64,000 nt of DNA from Microlunatus flavus (lineage in GTDB: Bacteria > Actinomycetota > Actinomycetes > Propionibacteriales > Propionibacteriaceae): assembly GCF_900110855.1 (NCBI RefSeq), contig NZ_FOFA01000003.1, forward strand, positions 434,001 to 498,000. Reading direction: 5' to 3'. The position numbers and the translations under genes were made by a program. The notes under the pieces are model-generated. The model searched no databases. It had not been told where the DNA came from and worked only from the letters and a program-made list of their open reading frames with translations. The first letter of the stretch is position 1, and each line of letters begins with the position of its first letter. Below are positions 9,003 through 18,372 of the stretch, in pieces.

Positions 9003-9968
9003 GTGGCCGTCACCGCTGAGACGCGGGTCGGCGGGGCGGCGGCGCCGGTCGCCGCCGCCCGGCGTTCGCGTCGTGCCTCCGCGCCGCGGACGGGGCGGCG
9101 CTCCCGCCCGCTGACCGCCTACCTGTTCCTCGCGCCGTACCTGATCCTGTTCCTCGGCTTCATCGTCGCCCCGGCCGTCTTCGGGATCTGGATCAGCCTG
9201 CACGACTACGACTTCGTGCTGCCGTTCAAGCCCTGGGTCGGCCTCGCCAACTACGTCGACCTCTTCACGCCGGGCTCGCGCGACTTCGCCGACTTCTGGC
9301 AGAGCATGGGCGCCACGGGGATCTTCACCGGGCTGAGCGTCCCGTGCCTGGTCGTCCTGCCGCTCGGCATCGCGGTGCTGCTCAACCGGAAGTTCCCCGG
9401 GCGGACGTTCTTCCGCGCCGTCTTCTTCCTGCCGTACGTGCTGGGCGTGGCGGTCATCGGGCTGCTCTTCCGCTACCTCCTCGACCCGAATGTCGGGGTC
9501 GTGAACTACCTCCTCGGCAGCAGCATCCCGTGGACCACGGACCTGCCGTGGGTGTGGGTCAGCCTCGTCGGGATGACGGTCTGGTGGACGCTGGGCTTCA
9601 ACGCGACGATCTACCTCGCCGGCCTCACCGACATCCCCCGCGAGCTCTACGAGGCGGCCGAGATGGACGGCGCCAACCGGGGCCAGCAGTTCTGGAACGT
9701 CACCCTGCCGGGCCTGCGGCCCGTGCTCGTGTTCGTGGTCACCACGACGATCCTGGCCTCGGCGAACATGTTCGGCCAGCAGCTGCTGCTGACCCACGGC
9801 GCGCCGGGCACTTCGACGCGCACCGTCATCGGCTACATCGCCACCGAGGGCCTCGGCAGCTTCCGGATGGGCGCGGCGGCGGCCATGAGCTACGTCCTGG
9901 CGGTCGCGCTGCTGATCTTGAGCCTGATCATCTTCCGCGTCTTCCGTGACCGACAGGACGAATCGTGA
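9003..9968 (+). CDS. ABC sugar transporter permease (MalF-like)
   Basis: A 321-residue inner-membrane permease of the carbohydrate uptake family 1. A basic N-terminal tail (about 35 residues) precedes six predicted membrane segments. The EAA loop reads YEAAEMDGANRGQQFWNVTLPGL, which docks the ATPase. The start is GTG at 9003, preceded by a G-rich Shine-Dalgarno (GGGGGGACC). Its stop overlaps the next permease by GTGA, giving coupled translation of the heterodimer. Confidence 0.93.
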   Translation: MAVTAETRVGGAAAPVAAARRSRRASAPRTGRRSRPLTAYLFLAPYLILFLGFIVAPAVFGIWISLHDYDFVLPFKPWVGLANYVDLFTPGSRDFADFWQSMGATGIFTGLSVPCLVVLPLGIAVLLNRKFPGRTFFRAVFFLPYVLGVAVIGLLFRYLLDPNVGVVNYLLGSSIPWTTDLPWVWVSLVGMTVWWTLGFNATIYLAGLTDIPRELYEAAEMDGANRGQQFWNVTLPGLRPVLVFVVTTTILASANMFGQQLLLTHGAPGTSTRTVIGYIATEGLGSFRMGAAAAMSYVLAVALLILSLIIFRVFRDRQDES

Positions 9969-10882
9969 GCACCGCCGCCCTCCCCGCGTCCTCGACCACC
10001 GCCCAGGGGTCGGACGACAACCTCGAGCCGCAGCGGCACGGGCACGGCCCGCGCAGCTCGCCGCTCAGCCGGGTGACGTTCGTGGTGCTGCTGGTCGTCC
10101 TCACGGCGGTCTTCGTCGGCCCGCTGCTGTGGATGTTCCTGACGTCGTTCAAGACGCCCGACGGCGCCACCTCGATCCCGCCGCAGCTGTTCCCGCACCC
10201 GGCGACGGCCGACGGCTACCGGCCGCTGGTCGACACGGGCAGCCAGACGCCGGTGATCCGGTGGTTCGTCAACAGCCTGCTCGCGGGCGTGGCCAACTCG
10301 GTGATCGTCACGGCGACCGCCGCCCTGGCCGCGTACGCGCTGGCCCGGCTCGACTTCCCGGGCAAGAAGATCGTCTTCGCCATGATCATCGCGACGCTCT
10401 TCGTCCCGGGCTTCGTCTTCCTCATCCCGAACTACCTGATCGTCAACTCGCTGGGCTGGCTCGACACGCTCTGGGCGGTCATCGTGCCCAGCGCGGGCGG
10501 CGCCTTCGGGGTCTTCTTCCTGCGGCAGTTCTTCTCGAGCCTGCCCATGGAGCTCGAGGAGGCGGCCGAGATCGACGGCGCGAACCGCTGGCAGACGTTC
10601 GTGCGCGTCGTCCTGCCGCTGTCCAAGCCCGGCCTGTCGACGCTGCTGGTCCTGTCGTTCCTCACGAACTACAACGACTTCCTCTGGCCGGTGTTCGTGC
10701 TGTTCAGCCCGTCGAACCTGACGCTGCCCGCCGGGCTGTCGATCCTGCAGGGCGCCTTCACGATCAACTACCCCGTGGTCATGGCGGGGGCCGTGATCGC
10801 GAGCGTCCCCGCGATCGTGCTGTTCATCCTCGCTCAGCGCAACATCGTCGAGGGCGTCGCGCGCAGCGGGCTCAAGGGATGA
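9965..10882 (+). CDS. ABC sugar transporter permease (MalG-like)
   Basis: A 305-residue partner permease with six membrane segments and the EAA loop LEEAAEIDGANRWQTFVRVVLPL. About 40 polar N-terminal residues precede the first helix. GTG start in the GTGA overlap with the preceding permease; its own TGA overlaps the following GH43 gene in ATGA. No ATP-binding gene follows, consistent with actinobacterial sugar importers that use a global ATPase. Confidence 0.93.
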   Translation: MSTAALPASSTTAQGSDDNLEPQRHGHGPRSSPLSRVTFVVLLVVLTAVFVGPLLWMFLTSFKTPDGATSIPPQLFPHPATADGYRPLVDTGSQTPVIRWFVNSLLAGVANSVIVTATAALAAYALARLDFPGKKIVFAMIIATLFVPGFVFLIPNYLIVNSLGWLDTLWAVIVPSAGGAFGVFFLRQFFSSLPMELEEAAEIDGANRWQTFVRVVLPLSKPGLSTLLVLSFLTNYNDFLWPVFVLFSPSNLTLPAGLSILQGAFTINYPVVMAGAVIASVPAIVLFILAQRNIVEGVARSGLKG

Positions 10883-11967
10883 CGTCGGCGCGCCGGGCGG
10901 GGCGGTTCCCGGGGCTGGTGACGGTCCTGCTCGGCGTGCTGCTGCTCGGCGCCGCCTGCGCGTCGGGCGGTCCCGGCGCGTCCCCCTCCACCTCCTCGAC
11001 GACGGCAGGAGCCGCCATGCTGGACAACCCCGTGCTCGGCCAAGGTGCCGACCCGTTCGTGACCGTGGTCGAGGGCCAGTACCACCAGGTGTTCTCGACC
11101 ACCGACGGCCACGGGGTGGCGATGCGCAGCGCGAGCTCGCTCGCCACGCTCTCGACGGCCCCGGAGCAGCAGATCATCGCCGGCGGCAGCGACGGCTCGC
11201 CCTGCTGCGAGTGGTGGGCGCCTGAGGTGCACGAGATCGACGGGCGCTGGTACGTCTACGTGGCCGCCGACGACGGCGACAACGTCAATCATCGGACGTA
11301 CGTCTACTCCGCCGACAGCGTCACCGGGCCGTACACGTTCGAGGGCAGGCTGCGGCTGCCGGGGGACCGGTGGGCCATCGACGCCACCGTCTTCGCGGTC
11401 GGCGACGCCTCGTACGTCGTCTGGTCGGGCTGGCCGGGCGCCACCAACGGCGAGCAGGACCTCTACCTCGCCCGCCTCTCGAGCCCGACGGCGGTGCAGG
11501 GGAAGGTCCTGCGGCTGTCCCGGCCGGAGCTCGACTGGGAGACCCACGCCGGTTCGGTCGGGGTGCTCGTCAACGAGGGCCCGGCGGTGCTGGTGCGGGA
11601 CGGCAAGGTGTTCGTCACCTACTCCGGCTCGGGCTGCTGGACCCCGCAGTACGCGCTGGGGATGCTCACCGCCGACGCCGGGGCCGACCTGCTCGACGCC
11701 GGTTCCTGGACGAAGTCGCCCGCGCCGGTCTTCGCCCCGGTCGAGGAGAGCGGGCTCTACGGCACCGGGCACAACAACTTCTTCACCTCGCCCGACGGCC
11801 GGCAGACCTGGATCCTCTACCACGCGGTGACCAACCCCGAGGGCAGCTGCGGGGCCGACCGCGAGGTCTACGCGCAGCCGATCACCTTCGCGGCGGACGG
11901 CACGCCCCAGCTCGGCACCCCGTCCGCCGACCCCGTCCCGCTGCCCTCCGGCGACCCTGGCGCGTAG
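10879..11967 (+). CDS. GH43-family glycosidase lipoprotein
   Basis: A 362-residue surface-anchored family 43 enzyme. Residues 1-27 form a lipoprotein signal with the lipobox GAAC (Cys about 27), then a Ser/Thr/Gly linker. The propeller keeps ADPF (Asp about 58), WAIDATVF and the acid Glu in VNEGPAV. It should trim oligosaccharides at the membrane next to the transporter. The ATG at 10879 overlaps the permease stop (ATGA), so it is the last gene of the importer operon. Together with the two upstream GH43 genes, the locus encodes enzymes for the outside, the membrane surface and the cytosol. Confidence 0.9.
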   Translation: MTSARRAGRFPGLVTVLLGVLLLGAACASGGPGASPSTSSTTAGAAMLDNPVLGQGADPFVTVVEGQYHQVFSTTDGHGVAMRSASSLATLSTAPEQQIIAGGSDGSPCCEWWAPEVHEIDGRWYVYVAADDGDNVNHRTYVYSADSVTGPYTFEGRLRLPGDRWAIDATVFAVGDASYVVWSGWPGATNGEQDLYLARLSSPTAVQGKVLRLSRPELDWETHAGSVGVLVNEGPAVLVRDGKVFVTYSGSGCWTPQYALGMLTADAGADLLDAGSWTKSPAPVFAPVEESGLYGTGHNNFFTSPDGRQTWILYHAVTNPEGSCGADREVYAQPITFAADGTPQLGTPSADPVPLPSGDPGA

Positions 11968-12010
11968 CCCTCTCTCGCGGTCGAACCGCGGCCGCGGAGC
12001 GGCAGGGACG

Positions 12011-12673
12011 TCAGGCGGGGCGAAGCAGACCCGCCTCGAGGTGGACGCGGCTGTCGCAGCGGGCGGCGACGTCGGGGTCGTGGGTGGCGAGGACGACGGC
12101 CGTGCCCGTGCGTGCCGTGGCGAGGATCGCGTCGAGCGTGCCCGCCCGGTGGGCGACGTCCTGCTCGGCGGTCGGTTCGTCCGCGAGCAGCACGTCGGGA
12201 CGCAGCGCCAGCGCGCGGGCGACGGCCGCGCGCTGCTGCTGGCCGCCGGAGAGCTCCTCGACGAGGTGCTCGGAACGTTCGCCGAGGCCGACCGCGTCCA
12301 GGGCCTCCCGGGCCCGCCCACGGGCCTGCGCCGTCGGCAACCCGGCGGCGAGCAGGGGCAGCTCGACGTTCTCCGCCGCCGTGAGCAGCGCGACGAGCCC
12401 GTAGCCCTGGAACACCACTCCGAGCCGCGGCCGCAGTCCGCGTCCGTGGTCGACGAGCGGGCGGCCGTCGAGCAGGACCGCGCCGCGCTCCGGCACCGCG
12501 AACCCCGCGAGCACCGTGAGCAGGACCGTCTTGCCGGAGCCGGACGGCCCGGTCAGCGCCACCCGCTCGCCGCCGCGGAGGGTCAGGTCGACGCCGCGCA
12601 GCACCTCGACCCCACCGCGGCTCACGTGCAGGTCGCGGGCGGACAGCTCGACCGCCCTCCGCCCGTCAGCCAC
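12011..12673 (-). CDS. ABC transporter ATP-binding protein (LolD/MacB-type)
   Basis: A 220-residue ATPase with Walker A GPSGSGKTVLLT, Q-loop FQGYGLV, signature LSGGQQQRAAV, Walker B VLLADEPTAEQD and the switch His in LATHDPD. It belongs to the LolD/MacB/SalX group that energises FtsX-like permeases. The start is GTG at 12673, 8 bases inside the end of the preceding ATPase gene, so three genes (permease, ATPase, ATPase) form one coupled operon. Having two different ATPases suggests a heterodimeric motor or two alternative motors. Confidence 0.92.
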   Translation of the reverse strand: MADGRRAVELSARDLHVSRGGVEVLRGVDLTLRGGERVALTGPSGSGKTVLLTVLAGFAVPERGAVLLDGRPLVDHGRGLRPRLGVVFQGYGLVALLTAAENVELPLLAAGLPTAQARGRAREALDAVGLGERSEHLVEELSGGQQQRAAVARALALRPDVLLADEPTAEQDVAHRAGTLDAILATARTGTAVVLATHDPDVAARCDSRVHLEAGLLRPA

Positions 12674-13370
12674 GGTCCGGTCCGCTCGTCAGCCGGCCGT
12701 CGTGGATGGTGTGCTCGACGTCCAGGCGCCGGCTGACCTCGCGGTCGTGGGTGACGACGACGAGGGCGGTCCCGCGCTCCTCGCGGGCCCGCACCATCAG
12801 CTCCAGCACCACCTCGCCCGTGGCGCGGTCCAGCTGGCTGGTCGGTTCGTCGGCGAGCAGCAGCGGCGGGTCCCCGGCCAGGGCGACGGCCAGGGCGAGG
12901 CGCTGCTGCTGGCCGCCGGACAGGTGCCGGGCCGCGGTGCCCGCCCACGGCAGCAGCCCCACCGCCTCGAGCAGCCCGTCGACCTCCCGGCCCCGCTCGG
13001 CGCGGGTCCCGCCCGCGGACCGCTGCGCGAAGGTCACGTTGCGCCGGGCGGACGCGTACGGGAGCAGGTTGCGCCCCGGGGTCTGCAGCACGATGCCGAG
13101 GGAGCGCGCCCGCACGCCGAGCAGCGCCCGTTCGGTGAGGCCGCCCAGGTCGGTGCCGGCGACGCTCACGCGGCCGGCGGTCGGGCGGACGAGCCCGGCC
13201 AGGACGGTGAGGAGGGTCGACTTGCCGGACCCGGACGGGCCGACGAGCGCGACCGCCTGGCCCGGGGCGACCTCGAGGTCCACCGCGTCGAGGGCGACGA
13301 CCTCGGTGCCGTCGGTGTCGGGGTAGACGTGCGTGACGCCCTCGCAGCGCACGACCGGTCCCGCGCTCAC
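12666..13370 (-). CDS. ABC transporter ATP-binding protein, second subunit
   Basis: A 234-residue ATPase of the same LolD/MacB group: Walker A GPSGSGKSTLLT, Q-loop LQTPGRNL, signature LSGGQQQRLAL, Walker B LLLADEPTSQLD and VVTHDRE. GTG start at 13370 overlaps the permease stop (GTGA). Longer open frames upstream are the non-coding frame of the permease. It should assemble with the 12011-12673 ATPase and the duplicated FtsX-like permease. Confidence 0.92.
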   Translation of the reverse strand: MSAGPVVRCEGVTHVYPDTDGTEVVALDAVDLEVAPGQAVALVGPSGSGKSTLLTVLAGLVRPTAGRVSVAGTDLGGLTERALLGVRARSLGIVLQTPGRNLLPYASARRNVTFAQRSAGGTRAERGREVDGLLEAVGLLPWAGTAARHLSGGQQQRLALAVALAGDPPLLLADEPTSQLDRATGEVVLELMVRAREERGTALVVVTHDREVSRRLDVEHTIHDGRLTSGPDRG

Positions 13371-16300
13371 GCGGGTGCCTCGCGGAGCTGGTCGACGTGG
13401 GCGGCCCGCACGAGGCTGGTGGAGCTGGCCACGACGGCCAGCGCGAGCACGACGACACCCACGGCCAGGCTCAGCAGCACCGGCCCGACCTGGAGGTCGT
13501 AGCGCAGCGGCGGGGCGGTCGGTGCGTCCGAGAACTCCGGCACGACCGGCAGAGCGAGCGTCGCGGCGGCGATCCCGGCCGCCGTCCCGACCACCAGGCC
13601 GAACAGCACGAGGACGCCCTGCTCGAGGAAGAGGGACGCCAGCAGGGTGCGGCGCCGCAGCCCGAGGGCGGCCATCGCCGCGAGCTCGTACGTCCGCCGG
13701 CGCCCGTTGAGGTGCAGGGTGAGCGCCGCACCGCCGCCCGCGAGGACGGCGGCCAGGCCGGACCCGGCGAGGAACAGCAGGAGGGCCAGCGCCGGTCCCT
13801 GGCGCCCGTAGACCTGCGCCAGCTCCGAGGCCGACGTGGTCGCGAGCACGGTGACGCCGGCGTCGGTCAGCCGCGCCGACGCGCTGGACGTCGCACCCCG
13901 GGCCACCCACACGGTCTCGATGTCGCGGTAGACCGAGCCCTCCGACGCGCGCAACGCGCTCGTCCGGTCGACGAGGACGCCCCGGTCGCCGCCGCCGGGC
14001 AGCGAGGGGACCACCGTCACGGGAGCGAGCGGCAGCGCGTTGGCGCCGAAGCCCGCGCTGCGGCTGCGGCTGTCCGTCGGCAGGCCGGCGCCGACCAGGG
14101 CGGGCAGCGACGCGGGATGGTCCGCGACCTGCCAGGACGGCCCGTCGGCCAGGCCGGCCTCGACGGCGAGCGTCGTACCGCCCGGTCCGGACGTCGCGGC
14201 GCCGGCGCCGATGGTGGCGGGCCGCCACCCGCCGTCGGTGCCGAGCGCGGCCGGCAGGTCCTGCCAGCCGTCGCTGCCACGCACCTCCAGGCCCGTGAGG
14301 GTGAGGCTGCCGCGGAAGGCGAACAAGCCCTGGTCGCGCCGCAGCTCGAGGCCCGCCAGCCGGCAGGTCTTCGCGGCGCAGGGCAGGTCGGCCTCGAGCG
14401 TGCGACGACCGGGGCCGATGGGTCCCAGGACGACCGGGGTGGTTCCGCCGAGGGCGCTGGGCTGCACGACGTCGGCCACGAGCAGCAGCGGCTGCGGCGC
14501 GTTCATCGCGGTGACGTCCACCGAGACGCGCAGGCGGTCGCCCTCGAGCAGCACCGGCGGCGCGGCGGGGACGCGGAGGCCGGCGGCGAGCTCGGCGAGC
14601 GGGGCCGGTCCGAGGTCGGAGCGCCAGTAGGCGATCCGGGCGAACCGGTCCGGCTCCACCGCGGTCAGCAGGGCCGGCGGCAGGCGGGTGAAGTCGGTGG
14701 CGGTGCTGACGGCGGTCAGCTGCGTCCCGCCGGGGTCGACGCGGTCGACCACGTCGGCCAGGTCGGTGCCCGGAGGGACGCCGACGCTCAGGACCTCGGC
14801 GGCACCGACCTCCGTCCAGGCCCGGTCGTGCGCGTTCGCGCGGGCCACCGACCAGGCGTCGACGCCGAACACGACGAGCCCGAAGGCGACGGTCAGCAGC
14901 AGCGCGAGCCGCAGCGTGCCGGGGCGTCGGCCCAGCTGGCGCACGGCGAGGAGCGCCGCGACCCGGCCGCGGCGCCGCGTCGGTCCGTACGCCGCCCGGC
15001 ACAGCCCGGGCAGCACCCGCGAGCCGACGAGGGCCGCGGCCAGGATGACCAGGCTGGGGGCGACGAGGGCGAGGGCACCTGGTCCTCCGGCTCCGCCGAG
15101 GCCGGACGCGGCGGACGGGCGGAGCAGGCCCACGAGGCCGGCGACGGCCACCGCGACCACCACGACGTCGACGACCCACGAGCGGGCGGCGACGCGGCGG
15201 GTCGCGCGGCGCCACTGCTCCACGACCGGGCGGCGCAGCGTGCGGGACGTGGCGAGCACGGCGGCGACCGCGGCTCCCGCACCCGCGCCGGCCGCCGCCC
15301 AGCCCGTCGCCGCGGTGAGGACGACGGGCACGCCCGGGGCGAGCTGGGCCCGGGCGAGCGCGGTCGTCCAGCCCCACGCCAGGCCGAAGCCCAGCGGCAC
15401 CGCGACCACCACGAGCAGCACCGTGTCCAGCAGGCCGATCGCGACCGTCGTCGAGGTGGGGACCCCGCGCAGCTTGGCGAGCGCCACCTCCGGGCCGCGC
15501 GCCTCGGCGGCGTTCGCGACGACGAGGAACAGCACCAGCCAGCACAGGACCAGCAGCTGGGCCTCGACGACCAGGACCGGCAGCCGCAGCGCGGCCACGA
15601 CGGCGGCCGCCTGCTGCAGCACCACGGTGGCGGCCGTGTCGCCGGTGACGCCGCTCCCGTCCAGGCTCGTCCAGGTCAGCACCTCGGCCGTGAGCGCGGG
15701 CAGGTCGGTGACCCGGATCGCGTCGAGGTCGAGGTGCCGGTCGACGGTGGCCTCGGTCGAGGCGTCGGGGCCCTGGTCCTCGACGGAGCTGCGCGGGCCG
15801 ATCAGCGCGTCCAGCCCCGAGGCGTCCGGGCCGAGGTACGCGGGGCCGCCCGGCCCGGCGTACGCGACGAAGTAGGGGTGCCCGGCCCAGTAGTCGCCGG
15901 CCACGTCGAGGGGCACGTAGGTGCCGGCGAGCACCAGGTCCTGCGTCCCGACCCGCAGCCGCTCGCCCGCCGTCCAGCCCTCGAGCCCGGCGGTGGACGC
16001 GGTCGCCATGACGCTGCCCGGCGACTGCGCGCAGGTTCCGCCGACCATGCGGACGTGGGCGCACACGCCGTCGCGCCAGACCAGCGAGACCGGCTCCGGC
16101 GTCGCGCCGGCCGCTCCCACCAGCACAGGGGTCTCCAGCGAGGCCACCGGGTCGGTGAGCAGGCGGGCGAGGGTGGGGCGTTCGCCCAGCTTGTCCTGGT
16201 CCCGGTCGAGGACGCGCTGGACGGGGTCGTCGGAGACCGGGCCGCTGTAGTGGTCGGCCACGCCGCGACCCGACGGCAGGGCCTGGGCGAGGGTGTCGCG

Positions 16301-16516
16301 CAGCACCGACTCACCGGCGGCGCGCAGGAACAGCGGCCCGGTCACCGCAGCGCCGACGACCAGCGAGGCGACCACGAGCACGGCCAGCGACACCCAGCGC
16401 CGGAACCACAGGCCCTGCAGGACGAGCGCGAGGTCGTCGCGGCGGGGGAGCGCACCCCTCGGGGCAGCAGCACGGCGGGAGGCGACGGCCGCGCCCGGAG
16501 AAGTTAGCCGCGCCAT
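13367..16516 (-). CDS. Large FtsX-like (MacB-type) ABC permease
   Basis: A 1049-residue membrane protein with a cytosolic N-terminal tail, one membrane helix near residue 45, a long extracytoplasmic domain, then two FtsX cores (about 290-500 and about 900-1045). The last core reads GAALTLHLNGRRRTYELAAMAALG and ends LVRAAHVDQLREAP. This duplicated layout fits ABC3 permeases that export or extract lipids, lipoproteins or peptides rather than import solutes. ATG at 16516. First gene of the operon with two ATPases. The cargo is unknown; no peptide or sensor gene is next to it. Confidence 0.88.
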   Translation of the reverse strand: MARLTSPGAAVASRRAAAPRGALPRRDDLALVLQGLWFRRWVSLAVLVVASLVVGAAVTGPLFLRAAGESVLRDTLAQALPSGRGVADHYSGPVSDDPVQRVLDRDQDKLGERPTLARLLTDPVASLETPVLVGAAGATPEPVSLVWRDGVCAHVRMVGGTCAQSPGSVMATASTAGLEGWTAGERLRVGTQDLVLAGTYVPLDVAGDYWAGHPYFVAYAGPGGPAYLGPDASGLDALIGPRSSVEDQGPDASTEATVDRHLDLDAIRVTDLPALTAEVLTWTSLDGSGVTGDTAATVVLQQAAAVVAALRLPVLVVEAQLLVLCWLVLFLVVANAAEARGPEVALAKLRGVPTSTTVAIGLLDTVLLVVVAVPLGFGLAWGWTTALARAQLAPGVPVVLTAATGWAAAGAGAGAAVAAVLATSRTLRRPVVEQWRRATRRVAARSWVVDVVVVAVAVAGLVGLLRPSAASGLGGAGGPGALALVAPSLVILAAALVGSRVLPGLCRAAYGPTRRRGRVAALLAVRQLGRRPGTLRLALLLTVAFGLVVFGVDAWSVARANAHDRAWTEVGAAEVLSVGVPPGTDLADVVDRVDPGGTQLTAVSTATDFTRLPPALLTAVEPDRFARIAYWRSDLGPAPLAELAAGLRVPAAPPVLLEGDRLRVSVDVTAMNAPQPLLLVADVVQPSALGGTTPVVLGPIGPGRRTLEADLPCAAKTCRLAGLELRRDQGLFAFRGSLTLTGLEVRGSDGWQDLPAALGTDGGWRPATIGAGAATSGPGGTTLAVEAGLADGPSWQVADHPASLPALVGAGLPTDSRSRSAGFGANALPLAPVTVVPSLPGGGDRGVLVDRTSALRASEGSVYRDIETVWVARGATSSASARLTDAGVTVLATTSASELAQVYGRQGPALALLLFLAGSGLAAVLAGGGAALTLHLNGRRRTYELAAMAALGLRRRTLLASLFLEQGVLVLFGLVVGTAAGIAAATLALPVVPEFSDAPTAPPLRYDLQVGPVLLSLAVGVVVLALAVVASSTSLVRAAHVDQLREAPA

Positions 16517-16574
16517 GGACCGATCGTATGGAGGCTCCTCGGACGGGCCGGGCGCCGGTGAGACGCGGCCGCGC

Positions 16575-17501
16575 TCACGCGGTGGGAGGCCAGCCCGCGA
16601 GTCCGGCCGCGGCGGCGTGGGTCTCGCGCAGGAACCCGAGCAGCGTCGCCGCGGGGTCGGCGGCGGCCCGCACGCTCGCGTAGGGGAGCACGAACTCGCC
16701 GAGGCCGCCGTCGTACGCGGCGTCCGGCGTCGCGAGGACGGTGTCGGCGTAGCCGGCGGGCTCGGGGTAGGCGTACGCGTAGAACGCGCCCTCGTCGCGG
16801 CCGCCGGGCCAGTAGCCGCAGCTCGCGAGCTCGGCGTCGTACGCCTCGCGCATCACCCGGTCCGGGCAGTTCGGGACGCCGCCCGGGTGCTCGGGAGCGG
16901 GCCGGCCCGAGAAGCGGGTCACGGCGAGGTCGAAAGCGCCCCAGAAGAAGTGCACCGGGCTCGCCTTGCCGCGGAACTCCGCGCGGAACGTCCCCAGCAC
17001 CGAGGCCGCCGAGACGAGCGAGGTGAAGAACGACCGCACCGCGGCGGCGTCGTACGAGGCGTGCCCGGTGTCCTGCGCGAACGGCGTCACCTCGGCGATC
17101 TCCACGGGCACCGGGTCCAGGCGCACGTCGACGTCGAGGTCGGCGAGGTGGGTGCGGTACTCGGCGTAGAAGTCCGCGACGCTGCGCGGCTCCAGCCGCA
17201 TCGTGCGCCGCCGGCCGTCCGTGGTGGCCAGGCGCAGCTCGTGGTCGACCAGGTCGATCGCGACCTCGAGGCCGCGCCCGTCGAGAGGCAGCAGCGGGGT
17301 CGCCAGGCCGGAGGCGGTGAGACGGAGGGTCACGCCCCACCAGTGGTTCAGCGGGGGTGCGAGGGCGAGGGCGGTCTTGCCGACGACCTGCGTCCACAGG
17401 TGCAGCGTGTCGCGGGTGTCCTGCCAGTCCACGACCGGGAGCGCCGGCCAACCCGGCTGCCCCTGCGCCTGCGCGTGCTCCTCCGGCTGCGGCTCGCTCA
17501 T
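16575..17501 (-). CDS. DUF5996 family protein
   Basis: A 308-residue soluble protein that I recognise as DUF5996 from phrases such as LHLWTQVVGKTALALAPPLNHWW, VHFFWGAFDLAVTRFSGRPAP and FYAYAYPEP. Its function is unknown. It has many aromatic residues, no membrane segment and no signal peptide. The ATG at 17501 was chosen over the one at 17510 because GCAGGA gives it better ribosome-binding spacing. It lies alone between the ABC operon and two SDR genes on the same strand. Confidence 0.85.
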   Translation of the reverse strand: MSEPQPEEHAQAQGQPGWPALPVVDWQDTRDTLHLWTQVVGKTALALAPPLNHWWGVTLRLTASGLATPLLPLDGRGLEVAIDLVDHELRLATTDGRRRTMRLEPRSVADFYAEYRTHLADLDVDVRLDPVPVEIAEVTPFAQDTGHASYDAAAVRSFFTSLVSAASVLGTFRAEFRGKASPVHFFWGAFDLAVTRFSGRPAPEHPGGVPNCPDRVMREAYDAELASCGYWPGGRDEGAFYAYAYPEPAGYADTVLATPDAAYDGGLGEFVLPYASVRAAADPAATLLGFLRETHAAAAGLAGWPPTA

Positions 17502-17535
17502 GGCCCGCATCCTGCCGTGCGGCCCGTCGCCACGG

Positions 17536-18336
17536 TCACGGCAGGATCGAGTCGACGTAGCCGCCGTCGACCCGGAGCGCGCCGCCCGTGGTGGCGGAGG
17601 CGAGGTCGGAGGCGAGGTAGACGACGAGGTTGGCGATCTCCTCGGGCTCGATCAGGCGCTGCAGCAGCGACTGCGGGCGGTGGGTTCGCATGAACTCGCG
17701 CTGCGCCTCCTCCCAGCCGAGGCCGGGGTCGACGAGGGAGTGGACGAAGTCCTCGACCCCGCCGGTGTGGGTGGGTCCCGCGATGACCGCGTTGACCGTC
17801 ACGCCGGTGCCCGCCGCGGCCTTCGCGAACCCTCGCGACGCGGCGAGCAGCGCCGCCTTGCTCGTCCCGTAGTGGATCATCTCGGCCGGGATCACGACCG
17901 CCGAGTCGCTGGCGATGTTGAGGACGCGGCCCCAGCCGGCCTCCTGCATGCGCGGCAGGTAGGCGCGGGTCAGGCGGACGGCGCTCAGCACGTTCACGTC
18001 GAAGTAGCGCCGCCACTCGTCGTCGTCGATCTCGAGCGCCGGGGTCGCCCCGAACACGCCGAGGTTGTTCACGAGGACGTCGACCTCGGGGTGGGCGGCG
18101 ACCAGCCGCTCGACCGCGTCCGCGTCGGTCACGTCGGCCGCCACACCGGTGAACCGGCCCTCCGGCACCTCCTTCGCCAGCCGGTCGACGGCCTCCTCCA
18201 CCCGTGCCGCGCCGCGCCCGTTCACCAGCACCTGCGCGCCCGCGCGGCCGAGCCCGTGCGCGATGGCGAGGCCGATGCCTCCCGTCGAGCCCGTGACGAG
18301 GGCGGTGCGGCCGGACAGGTCGAGGCTGATGCTCAC
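17536..18336 (-). CDS. SDR family oxidoreductase
   Basis: A 266-residue classical SDR: cofactor site VTGSTGGIGLAIA, NNLGV, catalytic region NIASDSAV with YGTSK, and the usual C-terminal GGALRVDGGYVDS. The loop VNGRGAARVEEAV after the second strand suggests NADP(H). It is expected to be cytosolic, with unknown substrate. ATG at 18336. The next SDR gene (18373-19074) ends 36 bp upstream on the same strand, so both may be co-transcribed. Confidence 0.9.
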   Translation of the reverse strand: MSISLDLSGRTALVTGSTGGIGLAIAHGLGRAGAQVLVNGRGAARVEEAVDRLAKEVPEGRFTGVAADVTDADAVERLVAAHPEVDVLVNNLGVFGATPALEIDDDEWRRYFDVNVLSAVRLTRAYLPRMQEAGWGRVLNIASDSAVVIPAEMIHYGTSKAALLAASRGFAKAAAGTGVTVNAVIAGPTHTGGVEDFVHSLVDPGLGWEEAQREFMRTHRPQSLLQRLIEPEEIANLVVYLASDLASATTGGALRVDGGYVDSILP

Positions 18337-18372
18337 GCCTCTGTCCTACCCCGCTCGCCCCGTCCGCGGCCC

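Noticed and set aside
7002-9797. Very long open frame antisense to the binding-protein and permease genes
   Set aside because: Arginine/Gly/Val-rich translation, no domain, and fully covered by well-supported genes on the other strand; a chance effect of GC-rich codon usage.
11968-12010. Terminator between the GH43 lipoprotein and the ATPase gene
   Set aside because: Only a 5-bp GCGGT/ACCGC stem is present; too weak to call.
12666-16064. Long frame extending the second ATPase upstream
   Set aside because: The extra 900 residues lie in another frame of the FtsX-like permease and are arginine-rich. The ATPase begins at the GTG at 13370 in a GTGA overlap.
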